64,000 bases of DNA from Luteibacter pinisoli (GTDB lineage Bacteria > Pseudomonadota > Gammaproteobacteria > Xanthomonadales > Rhodanobacteraceae). Within the stretch, counting starts at the first letter, position 1. The number at the start of each line of letters is the position of its first letter. Shown piece by piece: positions 34,514 through 42,713 of this stretch. The notes under the pieces are model-generated. The model saw only the letters and a list, made by a program, of their open reading frames with translations. It ran no database searches and had not been told where the DNA came from. The position numbers were made by a program, and so were the translations under genes. The stretch covers positions 2,728,001 through 2,792,000 of the forward strand of contig NZ_CP041046.1 in the NCBI RefSeq assembly GCF_006385595.1, in the 5' to 3' direction.

Positions 34514-35380
34514 TCAGCCCTTGTTCTTCTGCTGGTCACCGCGCTCGTGCGAGGCGTTGGCGTAGCTGGCTTCCGGCGACGGCACCTTGGGGGCGTCCGT
34601 CTCGTTGCCGGCCTGGGCCCCCGGATTGCCATTACGATCGCCCGACGGCCACGACGGCGGCTGGCGATCGCGTTCCTTCTTGGCATCGAGCAGCGCCTGG
34701 ATGTGCGCTACCGCTTCTTCCTGGGTGATGTGCTGGATCGGCTCGTCGGCCGGTGCGGCGGGCTTCGGTGCCGGACGCGGACGCGGCGCGGTGCGCGGCG
34801 CCTTCGTGACCGGTGCCGTCGGCGCGCTGGCTTTCTTTGCGACGACCTTCTTCGGCGCGGCCTTCGGTGCCGCGGCCTTGCGTGCCACGACCTTCGTGGT
34901 GCTGGCCTTCTTCGCTACCGTCTTCTTCGGCGCTGCCTTCGTCGGGGCGGCCTTCTTCGCAACCGGCTTCCGGGCGACGGTCTTCTTCGCCGGTGCCTTC
35001 TTCGCGCTGGCCTTCTTCGCTACCACGGGTTTGGCGGCGGCCTTGCGCGGCGCGGCCTTCTTCGCGGCGACCTTGCGGGCCGGCGCCTTCTTTACGGCTT
35101 TCTTCGCCGCCGGACGGGCGACCTTGCGCGCGGTTTTCTTCGCGGCGGCCTTCTTTGGCGCAGCTTTCTTCACGGCGGCTTTCTTCGGCGCGGCCTTCTT
35201 TACGGCGGCCTTCTTCGGAGCGGCCTTCCTGGCAGCGGCCTTCTTCGGCGCTGCCTTCTTCACCGCTGCCTTCTTCGGCGCGGCAGCTTTCTTTACGACG
35301 GCTTTCTTTACGGCAGACTTCTTCGCGGCGGATTTCTTCGCCGTGGACTTCTTCGCGGCAGACTTACGGGTCGTTGCCAT
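34514..35380 (-). CDS. AlgP/histone H1-like Lys-Ala-Pro-rich DNA-binding protein
   Basis: The 288-residue protein begins MATTRKSAAKKSTAKKSA. Residues about 5-205 are tandem variations of KKAAPKKAAVKKA, the composition of eukaryotic H1 tails and of Pseudomonas AlgP. The last 75 residues differ: a short helix PIQHITQEEAVAHIQALLDA, then a polar tail rich in Asp/Gly/Asn. AlgP-like proteins bind DNA and affect transcription and nucleoid structure. The C-terminal helix may be the only folded part. The start has GGAGG. Such repeats expand and shrink easily, so length will vary among strains. A 16-bp palindrome lies in its leader and a terminator follows. Confidence 0.85.
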   Translation of the reverse strand: MATTRKSAAKKSTAKKSAAKKSAVKKAVVKKAAAPKKAAVKKAAPKKAAARKAAPKKAAVKKAAPKKAAVKKAAPKKAAAKKTARKVARPAAKKAVKKAPARKVAAKKAAPRKAAAKPVVAKKASAKKAPAKKTVARKPVAKKAAPTKAAPKKTVAKKASTTKVVARKAAAPKAAPKKVVAKKASAPTAPVTKAPRTAPRPRPAPKPAAPADEPIQHITQEEAVAHIQALLDAKKERDRQPPSWPSGDRNGNPGAQAGNETDAPKVPSPEASYANASHERGDQQKNKG

Positions 35381-35451
35381 GCGCTCATTCCTCCTGCGGG
35401 GTAAGCCGACGCGAACCGCCCCCCACCGGGGAAACCCGCGTGCATGCCGGA

Positions 35452-35467
35452 TGATCGACGTCGATCA
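35452..35467. promoter_or_regulatory. Perfect 16-bp palindrome upstream of the AlgP-like gene
   Basis: TGATCGACGTCGATCA is fully self-complementary. It lies 72-87 bp upstream of the AlgP-like start, within the 166-bp gap to the rhomboid gene, and looks like a dimeric repressor or activator site. The protein that binds it is not known. Confidence 0.5.
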
Positions 35468-35546
35468 GTTGGGATCCGGTAAGCCGCATGATCTAACAGC
35501 TGTCGGCGGAAGTCACATCAATTTGTAGGAAAAGTTCAGTTCCGAA

Positions 35547-36155
35547 TCAGAAAGCGCCGGGCTGTGAGATCACATTGAGGAAGTGCGGCACGATATCGGG
35601 GCGCAGGACGATGGTGAAAATCACACCGTAGGCAGCGCCCCACAGGTGCGCGCCGTGGTTCACGTTATCGCCGCCGCGACGGTCCATGTAGATGGAATAG
35701 ACCACGAAAAGAATGGCGTAAAGAATGGCCGGCATCGGGATGATAAACACCAGGATTTTCGACCACGGCGCCAGCAGGACATACGCGAACAGCACGGCCG
35801 AGACCGCCCCCGATGCGCCCAGGCTGGTGTAGCCGGCGTTCTTACGGTTCTTGATGTAGGTGGGCAGGATCGAGCAGAGCAGCGCGCCGATGTAGAAGGT
35901 GACGAAGCCCAGGGGGCCCATCGAGACGGTGTACAGCGTCTCCATCACCCGGCCGAAGAAGAACAGGGTGAGCATGTTGAAGAACAGGTGGCCGAAGTCC
36001 GCGTGCACCAGGCCATAGCTGACCAGCCGGTAGTACTCGCGGCTGCGGGTGATCGCGGGGGGCCAGAGCACCAGGTCGTCCATGAGACGACGGTTCTGCA
36101 GGGCGATGAACGAGACCACACAGGTCACGAGGATGATGAGGATCGTAGTGATCAT
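35547..36155 (-). CDS. Rhomboid-family intramembrane serine protease
   Basis: The 202-residue protein has six membrane helices. The rhomboid catalytic pair is visible as Ser115 in LGASGAVSAVL and His170 in NHGAHLWGAAYG, and the HLFFNM motif (His56, Asn60) fits the second helix, so it should be active. Rhomboids cut single-pass membrane proteins within the bilayer; the substrate here is unknown. The protein is minimal in size, without the extra cytoplasmic domain of GlpG. It stands alone, divergent from the PhzF gene. Confidence 0.9.
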   Translation of the reverse strand: MITTILIILVTCVVSFIALQNRRLMDDLVLWPPAITRSREYYRLVSYGLVHADFGHLFFNMLTLFFFGRVMETLYTVSMGPLGFVTFYIGALLCSILPTYIKNRKNAGYTSLGASGAVSAVLFAYVLLAPWSKILVFIIPMPAILYAILFVVYSIYMDRRGGDNVNHGAHLWGAAYGVIFTIVLRPDIVPHFLNVISQPGAF

Positions 36156-36284
36156 GCGCGGGTATTGCGTCCAGTAAACGGCGAACCAACGCGCATCTTG
36201 GCGGCATCACGGCGCCTTGGGAACCCCGCGCCCCGCCTGATGGGGGCTATCATTCACGACTTCCCCCCTCGCCTGCCCCCACCG

Positions 36285-37160
36285 ATGTCCCCTATTCGAT
36301 ACAAGCAGCTCGACGTCTTCGCCGCCCGCCACGGCGGTGGCAACCCCCTTGGCGTGGTGATCGACGCGCAGGGCTGGTCCGACGAGCGCATGCAGCGCTT
36401 CGCCCACTGGACCAACCTGGTCGAGACCACCTTCCTGCTTCCCGCCCGGGCCGAAGGCGCGGATTACCGCGCACGGATCTTCACCCCGAGCAAGGAAATC
36501 CCCTTCGCCGGCCATCCCACCATCGGCAGCGCGCACGCCGCCCTGGATGCGGGCCTCATCACCCCGGATGCCGCCGGCGTGGTCTGGCAGGAATGCGGGG
36601 CGGGCGTGCTGCCCATCCTCGTGGAAGGCACGGGCGTGGCGCGCGAGCTGTTCGTGCAGTCGCCGAAGGCCCGTGTCGTCGGCGATGCGTCGCGCGGTGG
36701 CGAATGCCTCTCCGGCGTCCTCTATGGCGTGAAGCTGGGTGCGCTCAAGCCCGCCTGCGTGGAAGGTGGCCGCCGCTGGTGGGTCACGGAGTTTGCCGAT
36801 GAAGCCACGCTGCGCGCCTGGCGCCCGGACCACGCGGCCATCCGCGCCCTGGCCTTGGCCACAGACACCCTCGGCATGTGCATCTTCGCGCGCACCCCGG
36901 AAGGCCTGGCCGTCCGCGCGTTTCCGGCCGGCGTCGGCATCGTGGAAGACCCGGCATCGGGCGCCGCGAATGGCCTGATCGCCGCGTACATCGCCACCCA
37001 CGAGGCCAACGGCCCGCTGGCGACGGGTTATGTCGTCAGCCAGGGCCGCGAAGTGGGCCACGATGCACGGATCATCATCCGCATCCAGGGCGAGCACGTC
37101 TGGGTGGGTGGCCGCACCAACACCATCATCGACGGCGTGGTCGACTGGCGCGACGCGTAA
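36285..37160 (+). CDS. PhzF family isomerase/epimerase
   Basis: The 291-residue product has the two-lobed PhzF fold: YKQLDVFAARHGGGNPLGVV at the start, the catalytic Glu47 in NLVETTFLL, RIFTPSKEIPFAGHPTIGSA, and the second-half repeat GIVEDPASGAANGLIAAYI. PhzF enzymes isomerise small metabolites; only one of them makes phenazine, and no other phz genes are present, so the substrate is unknown. ATG 36285 directly precedes the family start; the frame is open far upstream through antisense of the rhomboid gene, which was not taken. Confidence 0.88.
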   Translation: MSPIRYKQLDVFAARHGGGNPLGVVIDAQGWSDERMQRFAHWTNLVETTFLLPARAEGADYRARIFTPSKEIPFAGHPTIGSAHAALDAGLITPDAAGVVWQECGAGVLPILVEGTGVARELFVQSPKARVVGDASRGGECLSGVLYGVKLGALKPACVEGGRRWWVTEFADEATLRAWRPDHAAIRALALATDTLGMCIFARTPEGLAVRAFPAGVGIVEDPASGAANGLIAAYIATHEANGPLATGYVVSQGREVGHDARIIIRIQGEHVWVGGRTNTIIDGVVDWRDA

Positions 37161-37164
37161 GCGG

Positions 37165-38019
37165 CTACGCGCCTACGGCTTCATCCAGGCGCAGCGTCAG
37201 GCATTTCGCTGCGCCGCCGGATTTCATGTACTCATCGAGGGCCACCTCGATGACCATGAAGCCCGCCCCCTCCAGCCGTGCGCGCAGGTCCGCGCTTGCA
37301 CGGTTGAGGATCACCACCCGGCCCAGGTTCACCGCGTTGCAGGCAAACGCCGCCGCGTCGTGTTCGTCGACGATGATGCGCTCGGCCGGTGCCACGTGCT
37401 GCTCGATCAGGGCGAGCGAGGCCGCGTCGAACGCTCCCGGGAAATACAGCGTGTAGCCGTCCGTGAGCGGACAGAAACAGGTATCGAGGTGGTAGAAGCG
37501 CGGGTCGGCGAGCTTCAGTGGCAGGACGTCGACATCCAGCAGGCGGCCCAGCGCCGGGGCGGCGTCGAGGTCGGACCGGTGGCCGTGGCCCATCCACAGG
37601 CGGCGGCTGGTGCCGCGATCGAACAGGCCATCGCCCGCGCCTTCGAAGAAGACGCCCTCGGGCAGGTCCGCGATGTCGAACCCGTGATGGGTAAACCACG
37701 CGCGGTTGTGGGGTTCCTCGCCCTTGCGCTCGTCATAGCGGAAGCGACTGGGGACGAAGGTGTTGCCGAAAACGAGGCCGGCGTTGGCCGCGAAGACCAT
37801 GTCCGGCTGGCCTTCGGCCGGTGGCTGGATCACCACGTCCGCATGGCGCTGGACGGTTTCGCGCAGCGCATCCCACTGGCGGTGGGAACGTTCGGCGGTG
37901 GTGTCGTGGACATGGCCCGTCATCCAGGGATTGATGACGTAACTGACCTCAAAGTACGTAGGGGCGCACATCAGGATGCGAGGCACCGTGCGCTCGAAGG
38001 TCGGGGTCGTTTCTGCCAT
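37165..38019 (-). CDS. Arginine deiminase/DDAH superfamily hydrolase
   Basis: The 284-residue protein has the pentein fold landmarks: MCAPTYFEVSYVINPWM at the start, FAANAGLV, FFEGAGDGLF, the catalytic His in YHLDTCFCPL and the nucleophile Cys273 in GGAAKCLTL. It probably acts on a guanidino compound such as dimethylarginine or arginine (amidinotransferase/DDAH branch). Length matches DDAH rather than the longer arginine deiminases. It ends four bases from the convergent PhzF gene. Confidence 0.85.
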   Translation of the reverse strand: MAETTPTFERTVPRILMCAPTYFEVSYVINPWMTGHVHDTTAERSHRQWDALRETVQRHADVVIQPPAEGQPDMVFAANAGLVFGNTFVPSRFRYDERKGEEPHNRAWFTHHGFDIADLPEGVFFEGAGDGLFDRGTSRRLWMGHGHRSDLDAAPALGRLLDVDVLPLKLADPRFYHLDTCFCPLTDGYTLYFPGAFDAASLALIEQHVAPAERIIVDEHDAAAFACNAVNLGRVVILNRASADLRARLEGAGFMVIEVALDEYMKSGGAAKCLTLRLDEAVGA

Positions 38020-38036
38020 GGACGAAGCACGCCTTG

Positions 38037-38056
38037 ATGGGGGAACGTGCCCCCAT
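38037..38056. terminator. Inverted repeat between the small unknown gene and the deiminase gene
   Basis: ATGGGGG (38037-38043) pairs perfectly with CCCCCAT (38050-38056) across six bases. It lies 26 bases past the stop of the 93-residue gene and just upstream of the deiminase start. It has no T run and may be an attenuator or weak terminator. Confidence 0.35.
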
Positions 38057-38081
38057 CATGGCAGAACGCCGCGGTGGGGCG

Positions 38082-38363
38082 TCAACCCACGCCTTTCAGG
38101 ATGCCGGCGACCGAATCCGAGGAGAAGTGCAGTTCCTTCAGCGCTTCTTCGAGGGAGTCACGCGAGTTGACCTCGCTTTCCACCTGCTCGCCCACGCTGG
38201 CTGGCGTGACGTGCACAAACCGGTGGCCATCCTGGTAGGCGATGCCTTCGTCGTGGAAGTTCTGCCTGGTCAGCACCTTGAAGGTGCCGTCATTGGACTC
38301 GCGTACGGTGACGCCACGGCCCTCGTGCTGGCCCTCGTACACCGTTTTCCAGCTCACGGTCAT
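38082..38363 (-). CDS. Small cytoplasmic protein (93 aa), unknown function
   Basis: The protein begins MTVSWKTVYEGQHEGRGVTV and ends with an amphipathic helical stretch (SLEEALKELHFSSDSVAGIL). The middle is beta-like (GTFKVLTRQNFHDEGIAYQDG). It has no signal, membrane segment or Cys. I do not recognise a family. The ATG follows GGCGACAGAT, a weak ribosome site. The frame runs much further upstream, but that part is antisense-like, Gly/Arg-rich and overlaps the dehydrogenase gene, so the short form is preferred. It is flanked by same-strand genes at 62 and 98 bases. Confidence 0.65.
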   Translation of the reverse strand: MTVSWKTVYEGQHEGRGVTVRESNDGTFKVLTRQNFHDEGIAYQDGHRFVHVTPASVGEQVESEVNSRDSLEEALKELHFSSDSVAGILKGVG

Positions 38364-38461
38364 ATCTGTCGCCTGGGAAGCCGCACAACATCGTGCCGCC
38401 CGATTGTGGCCAATCAGGCGGGGTAGTGATTGTGAAGACGTGCGTAAATCGCCGTAAGGCC

Positions 38462-39340
38462 CTAGTCCTTCAGCTGGGCCCGGGCAGCCGCCACCCGGGC
38501 CAGTCCGGCCCAGTCGATGTCCGCATCGCCCCGCCCCAGCGACTCCAGCATGGCGTCGTGCAACACGCTGGCCACCGGCATCGGCACCCGCTTGGCGTCG
38601 GCCGCCGAACGGGCCAGGCCGACGTCCTTGAAGCCCAGGCTGAGCTTGAAGCCGACCGGCTCGTAGCGATTCTCGGCAATCATGCCGCCGTAGATCTTGT
38701 AGACCGGCGAGGCGAACAAGGTGTTCTGCATCACCTCGAGGAAGTCCTTCGCCTCCACGCCGTGGGCACGCGTCAGCGCGGACGCCTCCGCCATGCTCTC
38801 GATCGCCGCGCCAATCAGGAAGTTGCCGCCGATCTTGACGATGACGGCACGCACCGGGTCGTCGCCCATCGGCCAGACCTTCGCGGCCAGCAGCTCCAGC
38901 AGCGGCTGCACCTTCGCCACGGCCTCCGGCTTGCCCGATACCACCATGTTGAGGTTGCCCGCCGCCGCGACCTCGGGGCGGCCGAACACCGGCGCCGAGA
39001 CGAAGCCGATGCCCCTGGCCTCGTGGGTCGAGGCCAGGTCTTCCGCCAGCGCCACCGAGATGGTCGCGTGGTTCACGTGGATCGCGCCCCTGGGCAGCGC
39101 CTCCAGCACGCTGCCGAGGATGACCTCGCGCACCGCCGCGTCGTTGGCGAGCATGTTGTGGACTACATCCGCGCCCTTCGCCGCCTCCGCCGCCGTGGCG
39201 GCCACCGTCGCACCCAGCGCTTCCAGCGGCTTCGCCACGGAGGCCGTGCGGTTCCACACCACCACCTCGTGGCCGCCCTTGATGAGGTTCGCGGCCATGC
39301 CCGCGCCCATGCTGCCCAGACCGATAAAACCGATACGCAT
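38462..39340 (-). CDS. NAD(P)-dependent beta-hydroxyacid dehydrogenase (HIBADH family)
   Basis: The 292-residue enzyme begins with the Rossmann motif IGFIGLGSMGAGMAANL, followed by VVVWNRT, VHVNHATIS-like substrate loop (residues about 118-125), SAPVFGRPEVAAAG and the catalytic Lys region VKIGGNFLIGAAIE (the family usually has KxxxN). It reduces or oxidises small beta-hydroxyacids such as 3-hydroxyisobutyrate, tartronate semialdehyde or succinic semialdehyde; the exact substrate is open. A good AGGAG precedes the ATG. It follows the BaiN-like gene by 14 bases, so they form an operon. Confidence 0.88.
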   Translation of the reverse strand: MRIGFIGLGSMGAGMAANLIKGGHEVVVWNRTASVAKPLEALGATVAATAAEAAKGADVVHNMLANDAAVREVILGSVLEALPRGAIHVNHATISVALAEDLASTHEARGIGFVSAPVFGRPEVAAAGNLNMVVSGKPEAVAKVQPLLELLAAKVWPMGDDPVRAVIVKIGGNFLIGAAIESMAEASALTRAHGVEAKDFLEVMQNTLFASPVYKIYGGMIAENRYEPVGFKLSLGFKDVGLARSAADAKRVPMPVASVLHDAMLESLGRGDADIDWAGLARVAAARAQLKD

Positions 39341-39354
39341 AACGGATGCTCCTG

Positions 39355-40530
39355 TCAGAGGGCCTGGCCGGCGGCATGTCCCGACGCCCAGGCCCATTGG
39401 AAGTTGTAGCCGCCCAGGTGGCCGGTGACGTCCAGCACTTCGCCGACGAAATACAGCCCGGGCTGACGCTTGGACATGAGGGTGGACGACGACACCTCGT
39501 CGGTATCGACGCCGCCGAGGGTCACCTCGGCCGTCCGGTAGCCCTCGGTGCCGCTGGCCACGAGCGGCCAGTCCTGTAACTTTGCCGCGATGTCCTTCAA
39601 CTCCGCGTCACGGTACTGGCGCATCGGCTTGCTCGGCAGCCACACCTCGCACAGGCGCTCGGCCAGGCGGCGCGGCAGCAGGCCCGACAACACCGTGCGG
39701 AATTCCGCGGCGGGACGCTCGTTGCGCCCGGCGACCAGCGCCTCGTAGGCATCCACGCCCGGCAGCAGGTCAAGGCGCAGGTCCACGCCGGGCTCCCAGT
39801 AAGACGAGATCTGCAGGATGGCCGGCCCGCTGATCCCGCGATGGGTGAACAGCATGGCGTCGCGGAACGAGGCGTCGCCCGCGCTGGCCGCGATGGGTAG
39901 CGCCACGCCCGCCAGCCCGTCATAGCGCTCCTGGTGCTTGCCGCTGAGGGTCAGCGGCACCAGCCCGGCACGCACCGGCAGCACCTGGTGGCCAAACTGT
40001 TTCGCCACGTCATAGCCAAACCCGCTGGCACCGAGGCTGGGGATCGAAAGGCCACCGGTGGCGACCACCAGGGCCGGCGCCCGCACGTGGCCCAGCGGCG
40101 TGTCGCAGCCGAAACCGCCCTCGCCCGCCTTGATCCGCCGCACCGGGGTGTTCAGCTCCACCTGGACGCCAGCCGCCGCGCATTCGTCCAGCAGCATGCG
40201 GACGATCAGCTTGGAGGACTCATCGCAGAACAGCTGGCCGGGGCTTTTCTCGTGGTACTTGATCCGGTGCTTCTCGACCATGTCGATGAAGTGCCAGGGC
40301 GTATACCGGGCCAGGGCCGATTTGCAGAAATGCGGATTGGCGGAGAGGAAGTTGGCCGGGGTGGTGTTCGTATTGGTGAAGTTGCACCGGCCGCCGCCAG
40401 ACATCAGGATCTTCTTGCCCGCCTTGTTGGCGTGATCCACCACCAGTACCCGCCGGCCGCGCTGGCCAGCGACGATGGCTGTCATCAGGCCCGCGGCGCC
40501 TGCACCGATGACAATGGCATCGTATTCCAT
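39355..40530 (-). CDS. HI0933/BaiN-like NAD(P)/FAD-dependent oxidoreductase
   Basis: The 391-residue flavoprotein starts with the FAD motif YDAIVIGAGAAGLMTA and has the family signatures GKKILMSGGGRCNFTN, ALVVATGGLSIPSLGASGFGY, FTHRGISGPAILQIS and the C-terminal LYFVGEVLDVTGHLGGYNFQWAWASG. These proteins are often annotated as aminoacetone oxidase or BaiN; the physiological reaction is unclear. The start is ATG 40530, with no strong ribosome site. It is divergent from yajQ over 90 bp. Confidence 0.88.
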   Translation of the reverse strand: MEYDAIVIGAGAAGLMTAIVAGQRGRRVLVVDHANKAGKKILMSGGGRCNFTNTNTTPANFLSANPHFCKSALARYTPWHFIDMVEKHRIKYHEKSPGQLFCDESSKLIVRMLLDECAAAGVQVELNTPVRRIKAGEGGFGCDTPLGHVRAPALVVATGGLSIPSLGASGFGYDVAKQFGHQVLPVRAGLVPLTLSGKHQERYDGLAGVALPIAASAGDASFRDAMLFTHRGISGPAILQISSYWEPGVDLRLDLLPGVDAYEALVAGRNERPAAEFRTVLSGLLPRRLAERLCEVWLPSKPMRQYRDAELKDIAAKLQDWPLVASGTEGYRTAEVTLGGVDTDEVSSSTLMSKRQPGLYFVGEVLDVTGHLGGYNFQWAWASGHAAGQAL

Positions 40531-40620
40531 GGGTGGGGGCCTGCCTGCGCGTGCAAACGCATATGGTACTGCCGTCGCGTAGAATTGTCGGCTGTCACAC
40601 TTAACCCGAGGACCCGCCCC

Positions 40621-41103
40621 ATGCCTTCCTTTGACATCGTTTCGGAAGTCGACAAGCACGAACTGGCCAACGCCGTGAACCAGGCTGTCCGCGAGGTATC
40701 CACGCGGTTCGACCTGAAGGGCACCGGCGCCACCTTCGAGCTGGAAGATAACGTCATCACGGAGAAGGCACCGAGCGACTTCCAGATCGAGCAGATGCAC
40801 GACATCCTGCGCGCCCGCCTCGCCGCCCGCCAGATCGACCTGCGCGCTCTCGACGTCGGCAAGATCGAATCCAATCTCGCCGAAGCCCGCCGCAAGGTCA
40901 CCGTGAAGCAGGGCATCGAACAGCCCGTCGCGAAGAAGATCATCGCCAAGATCAAGGAAGCCAAGCTCAAGGTCGAATCCCAGATCAACGGCGAGAAAGT
41001 GAAAGTCACCGGCAAAAAGCGCGACGACCTCCAGGACGCCATCGCCCTGCTCCGCAAAACCGACTTCGAACTGCCGCTGCAGTTCGAAAACTTCCGCGAC
41101 TGA
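40621..41103 (+). CDS. yajQ: YajQ family c-di-GMP-binding protein
   Basis: The 160-residue protein matches the family over its length: PSFDIVSEVDKHELANAVNQ, STRFDLKGTGATFELEDN and KVESQINGEKVKVTGKKRDDLQ. In Xanthomonas the homologue (XC_3703) binds c-di-GMP and acts with a transcription factor in virulence control, by established work. The ATG has GAGGA upstream. A TAGAAT sequence about 40 bases upstream may be its -10 box. It ends shortly before a hairpin and the convergent half cold-shock gene. Confidence 0.95.
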   Translation: MPSFDIVSEVDKHELANAVNQAVREVSTRFDLKGTGATFELEDNVITEKAPSDFQIEQMHDILRARLAARQIDLRALDVGKIESNLAEARRKVTVKQGIEQPVAKKIIAKIKEAKLKVESQINGEKVKVTGKKRDDLQDAIALLRKTDFELPLQFENFRD

Positions 41104-41121
41104 TCAGGCAGCACAGGGAAG

Positions 41122-41137
41122 CGCGGCATCAGCCGCG
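41122..41137 (+). terminator. Possible terminator of yajQ
   Basis: CGCGGC-atca-GCCGCG is a perfect hairpin followed by only TTT. It starts 19 bases after the yajQ stop and overlaps the end of the convergent gene. Confidence 0.45.
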
Positions 41138-41371
41138 TTTCACCTCCGTGTCCGCACCACCGATAAGCCGAACATTCGTCGCATAGAGGATCCCCTCCGG
41201 CGACCGACACACATCAAACTCCACCCGCTGCTCCGGCCGCAGCAAAAGCGCATCCGCCGGCATGACCCGGCGCTCGGCCGATTCGATCTTCGCCTCACGC
41301 GCAAATCGCCGCATCATTCGCGCCGGCAACATCTCCCCCTCCGGCCACCCGTCCCCGTCCCGTGGATGCAT
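41129..41371 (-). CDS. Small protein with a C-terminal half cold-shock domain
   Basis: The 80-residue frame has a basic N-terminal part of unknown origin (MLPARMMRRFAREAKIESAE near residues 14-33). Residues about 47-73, LRPEQRVEFDVCRSPEGILY then ATNVRLI, match the second half of a cold-shock domain (compare LQEGQKVAYEVTQGQKGPQADNVRAL in the neighbour). The first half with both RNA-binding motifs is missing. It lies 35 bases downstream of cspA on the same strand. It may be a remnant of a duplicated csp gene or a small regulator derived from it. The ribosome site is weak. Confidence 0.55.
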   Translation of the reverse strand: MHPRDGDGWPEGEMLPARMMRRFAREAKIESAERRVMPADALLLRPEQRVEFDVCRSPEGILYATNVRLIGGADTEVKRG

Positions 41372-41406
41372 GGCTCCATCCTCCAGCGTTGCGAAACGAT
41401 CCGCCC

Positions 41407-41622
41407 TCAGAGGGCCCTCACGTTGTCAGCCTGAGGTCCTTTCTGACCCTGTGTCACCTCGTACGCCACCTTCTGCCCCTCCTGAAGCGTCTTGAATCCA
41501 TTCCCCTGGATGGACCTGAAGTGAACGAAAACGTCAGGCCCACCCTCGTCCTGAGTGATGAAGCCAAATCCCTTCGCATCGTTAAACCACTTCACGGTTC
41601 CCGTCTTCTCGCTCTCGCTCAT
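41407..41622 (-). CDS. cspA: Cold-shock protein CspA family
   Basis: The 71-residue cold-shock domain protein binds single-stranded RNA/DNA and acts as an RNA chaperone. Both motifs are intact: RNP1 KGFGFI and RNP2 VFVHF, within GTVKWFNDAKGFGFITQDEG. The ATG at 41622 has GAGGA seven bases upstream. A 290-bp region to the divergent gene leaves room for the long leader typical of csp mRNAs, but no clear promoter or cold-box was found by eye. Confidence 0.95.
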   Translation of the reverse strand: MSESEKTGTVKWFNDAKGFGFITQDEGGPDVFVHFRSIQGNGFKTLQEGQKVAYEVTQGQKGPQADNVRAL

Positions 41623-41912
41623 GACACGTCCTCGTTCCAGCACCCCCGCATAACCAACCTACGCCGACACTCATATCGGCAACAGGTATGCGCGCTGGCT
41701 ATCGATGCGCCATTCGGGCAGCCAGAATGTAACTATCTGAACAACTGAACATATGGGCTCTATCCCTCGCCGAAGTTCAGTGTCTCGAACCCCTCTGCGA
41801 AACGTCTGACATGATTTCCGTATTTTTCAGACTGGTCTCATTCTCCAGCGCGCCAGCTATCCATAAATTCCCCTGATCCACGCCACCTCGGCGTGACTTT
41901 GGGGAGACACGA

Positions 41913-42713
41913 ATGGTTAGAAGAGCAACAATGTTCCGGCACATGATTCTCTGCGTACTCGCCCTGGTCGCCATGGCACCGAGCCTCGCGAGCGCAGAAG
42001 GACACATCAAGGTCTCGCTGAAAGCCGCCCATCCAGACGAGCCAGGCGCGAAAGTCATCGTGACCGTGACCAACACCGGCAACTCACCGGTTCACATCAT
42101 GAAGTGGGACACGCCGTTCCCGCCGTCCGGCGGACGGCTGGCCCGGTCGCTATTCACCGTCACAGACGCCGAAGGCAACAAGGTGCGCTACCTGGGTTCC
42201 TGGGTGAACTTCGGCGGCCTGAAGATGCAGGCCTTCCAGCTCATCGCTCCCGGCGAGGTGCTCACCAAAGAAATCGATCTGGCGTCCGAATACGACTTCA
42301 AGCCCAACAGCATCTACACCATCGGCTACGAGATGGACCTGACTCGCGAACCCGAGCCACTGGTCGTCTCAGCGGCAGAACGCGCGAGCTTCATCCCCCC
42401 GACCCAGACAGTGGCCGTTGCAGAACCCATTCACATCTTCTTTGGGGCGACTGTTTCCAGCACCGCAGCTATCAACCGTACGCCTCGGCCTTCCGCTTCG
42501 GCCCTCCGCCACGACACCTCACCGATGAAGAGAGCCCTCGGTGCCCACCCTCGAGGCGAGTTTAGTGGAGCGAGGGGGCTGGAAGGATCAGGCCCGCAGG
42601 GGGTGGGCCATGGATGGCCCGCCGTTTTCGCCACGACAGGGAATGTCGTGTCGAAAACCCCCGCCCAGCCACCGGTTCGCGGCCGTAGGCCAATAGACAA
42701 ACCAGCCGCGTAG
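41913..42713 (+). CDS. Secreted protein resembling the N-terminal domain of M35-type proteases, with a repeat-derived tail
   Basis: The 266-residue frame has a signal peptide (MILCVLALVAMAPSLASA) and a beta-sandwich domain at about residues 30-160: VIVTVTNTGNSPVHIMKWDT, SLFTVTDAEGNKVRYLG and IDLASEYDFKPNSIYTIGYE. This pattern is what I know from the pro-region of bacterial peptidyl-Lys (M35-like) metalloendopeptidases and the BsuPI inhibitor fold. The zinc-protease domain that should follow is absent. From residue 207 to the stop the frame lies in repeat copy B (GAHPRGEF onward). The gene may be a truncated protease, a free inhibitor-like domain, or a gene disrupted by the repeat. The start has GGGGAG. 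Confidence 0.65.
   Translation: MVRRATMFRHMILCVLALVAMAPSLASAEGHIKVSLKAAHPDEPGAKVIVTVTNTGNSPVHIMKWDTPFPPSGGRLARSLFTVTDAEGNKVRYLGSWVNFGGLKMQAFQLIAPGEVLTKEIDLASEYDFKPNSIYTIGYEMDLTREPEPLVVSAAERASFIPPTQTVAVAEPIHIFFGATVSSTAAINRTPRPSASALRHDTSPMKRALGAHPRGEFSGARGLEGSGPQGVGHGWPAVFATTGNVVSKTPAQPPVRGRRPIDKPAA

Noticed and set aside
34530..35380. CRISPR-like or satellite appearance of the AlgP-like gene
   Set aside because: The short repeats are codon-phased Lys/Ala/Pro units within an open frame, with no uniform repeat length or unique spacers.
36207..37097. 296-codon minus-strand frame opposite the PhzF gene
   Set aside because: Antisense shadow with no family; the PhzF catalytic Glu and fold motifs are clear on the plus strand.
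36285..37160. Phenazine biosynthesis
   Set aside because: Only a PhzF-family gene is present; without phzA-E/G this says nothing about phenazine production.
41623..41912. Cold-shock or riboswitch element in the cspA leader
   Set aside because: No recognisable cold-box or conserved aptamer could be found by eye in the 290-bp gap, although a long leader is plausible.
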